The notes below the pieces were generated by a model that saw nothing but the letters and a program-made list of their open reading frames with translations, searched no databases and was not told where the DNA came from. Position numbers and translations under genes: made by a program. Shown here one piece after another: positions 6,452-6,817 of a DNA stretch of 6,817 nucleotides; the first letter of the stretch is position 1, and each line of letters begins with the position of its first letter. The DNA lies in contig JAOZNO010000199.1 of NCBI GenBank assembly GCA_029933755.1, positions 1 to 6,817 of the forward strand, read 5' to 3'. Source of the DNA: Bacteroidales bacterium. Its GTDB lineage: Bacteria; Bacteroidota; Bacteroidia; Bacteroidales; NBLH01.

Positions 6452-6528
6452 AAGCTGGCAGTAAGAAGTCTCCATTAGGCAATAGTGCTTCAAAATGTGA
6501 CTGCTGAAGACGGGGAGCTATTGTTTCT
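6452..6528. repeat. GCAGT-rich intergenic element, copy C
   Basis: AGCTGGCAGTAAGAAGTC at its left end matches copy B (AGTTGGCAGTAAGCAGTC) at 16 of 18 positions. Its right end GGGGAGCTATTGTTTC resembles the GGGAnCTG...ATTGTTcC ends of copies A and B. The middle is strongly diverged. It lies in the 263-base spacer between the hypothetical gene and the efflux adaptor, which otherwise holds only AT-rich DNA and a weak A-T hairpin (CATTAAAA 6397-6404 with TTTTAATG 6422-6429). Confidence 0.45.
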
Positions 6529-6654
6529 TTAATTAAAATAAGTGAAAATGTATAAAGTTTTGACTTTAAAATTCGCCTTATTATAAATAATCTGTAATTA
6601 AACGCAAGAATTATTCCATATTTGTGTCCAATAAATTAATGCTAATTTTAAATT

Positions 6655-6817
6655 ATGAGAAAATACATTTCTATTATAGCCGGGGTATTTATAATAGCTA
6701 TTGCTTTAATTATAGCGATGACTTTTATAAAAAATAAGAAGAAAAAACAAACTCAGGCACAAAAAATCACGAAAGTAGTTTTTGTTCAAACGGTTCAAAA
6801 TAAAACTATTCCGCTTT
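6655..6817 (+). CDS. RND efflux periplasmic adaptor (membrane fusion protein), 5' part only
   Basis: An open frame starts at ATG 6655 and runs off the window after 54 codons. It begins MRKYISIIAGVFIIAIALII, a single N-terminal membrane anchor (about residues 5-25), followed by a very basic stretch KNKKKKQ (26-32) and then KVVFVQTVQNKTIPL, the typical first beta strand of an AcrA/HlyD-type adaptor just before its lipoyl and hairpin domains. In this family the protein links an inner-membrane RND pump to an outer-membrane channel and exports drugs or other small molecules; the pump and channel genes usually follow. The start fits because the anchor begins at residue 4-5. The ORF is cut by the window edge, not truncated in the genome as far as can be seen. 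The call rests on the N-terminal pattern only. Confidence 0.75.
   Translation, partial: MRKYISIIAGVFIIAIALIIAMTFIKNKKKKQTQAQKITKVVFVQTVQNKTIPL

Noticed and set aside
6559..6594. TTTG plus TAATCTG as a promoter for the efflux adaptor
   Set aside because: The spacing is about 25 bases and the -7 element is a poor match.

Overview
The window looks like chromosomal DNA from an AT-rich member of the Bacteroidota. The exact genus cannot be read from it. The evidence is the protein families present (double SiaB-type/DUF6272-like proteins, a Bacteroidota-style POT transporter, a short-leader RND adaptor), start codons with no clear Shine-Dalgarno sequence, a candidate TAnnTTTG-type -7 box, and GCAGT-rich intergenic repeats. 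There are no rRNA, tRNA or CRISPR features and no intact transposase.

Left part (1-2626): positions 1-124 hold no gene that I can see. Two paralogous genes follow on the minus strand (2626->1526, then 1237->125). Each encodes a protein of about 370 residues built from two SiaB-like GHKL/HATPase-type domains in tandem. In both proteins the first domain keeps an intact N-box and glycine-rich G-box. The second keeps the N-box but has lost the key glycines. The pair is an obvious duplication, and one stretch is nearly identical at the DNA level. No partner genes (SiaC-like phosphoprotein, PP2C phosphatase, diguanylate cyclase) are in the window.

Middle (2627-3526): a 900-base gene-free spacer separates the divergent SiaB-like and transporter genes. 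It holds degenerate repeats: an AT-rich palindromic element, two copies of a GCAGT-rich element of about 75 bp, two copies of a TTTATGGAC motif arranged as a decayed tandem module, and an imperfect inverted pair that may be the remains of an insertion sequence. A candidate promoter followed by a compact hairpin lies about 100 bp before the transporter gene.

Right part (3527-6817, all plus strand): a POT/PTR2 proton-coupled di-/tripeptide transporter; a creatininase-family metal-dependent amidohydrolase; a small unrecognised protein of 123 residues; a third, diverged copy of the GCAGT element; and the 5' end of an RND efflux periplasmic adaptor (AcrA/HlyD type) that runs off the window. The amidohydrolase and the 123-residue gene are 30 bp apart and are probably co-transcribed. 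The transporter is 201 bp upstream of them, so a shared transcript is possible but not shown. The adaptor gene probably starts a separate efflux operon.

The most unusual item is the duplicated, internally duplicated SiaB-like pair, in which one domain per protein looks like a degenerate kinase. The rest reads as ordinary metabolic and transport genes separated by repeat-rich spacers.
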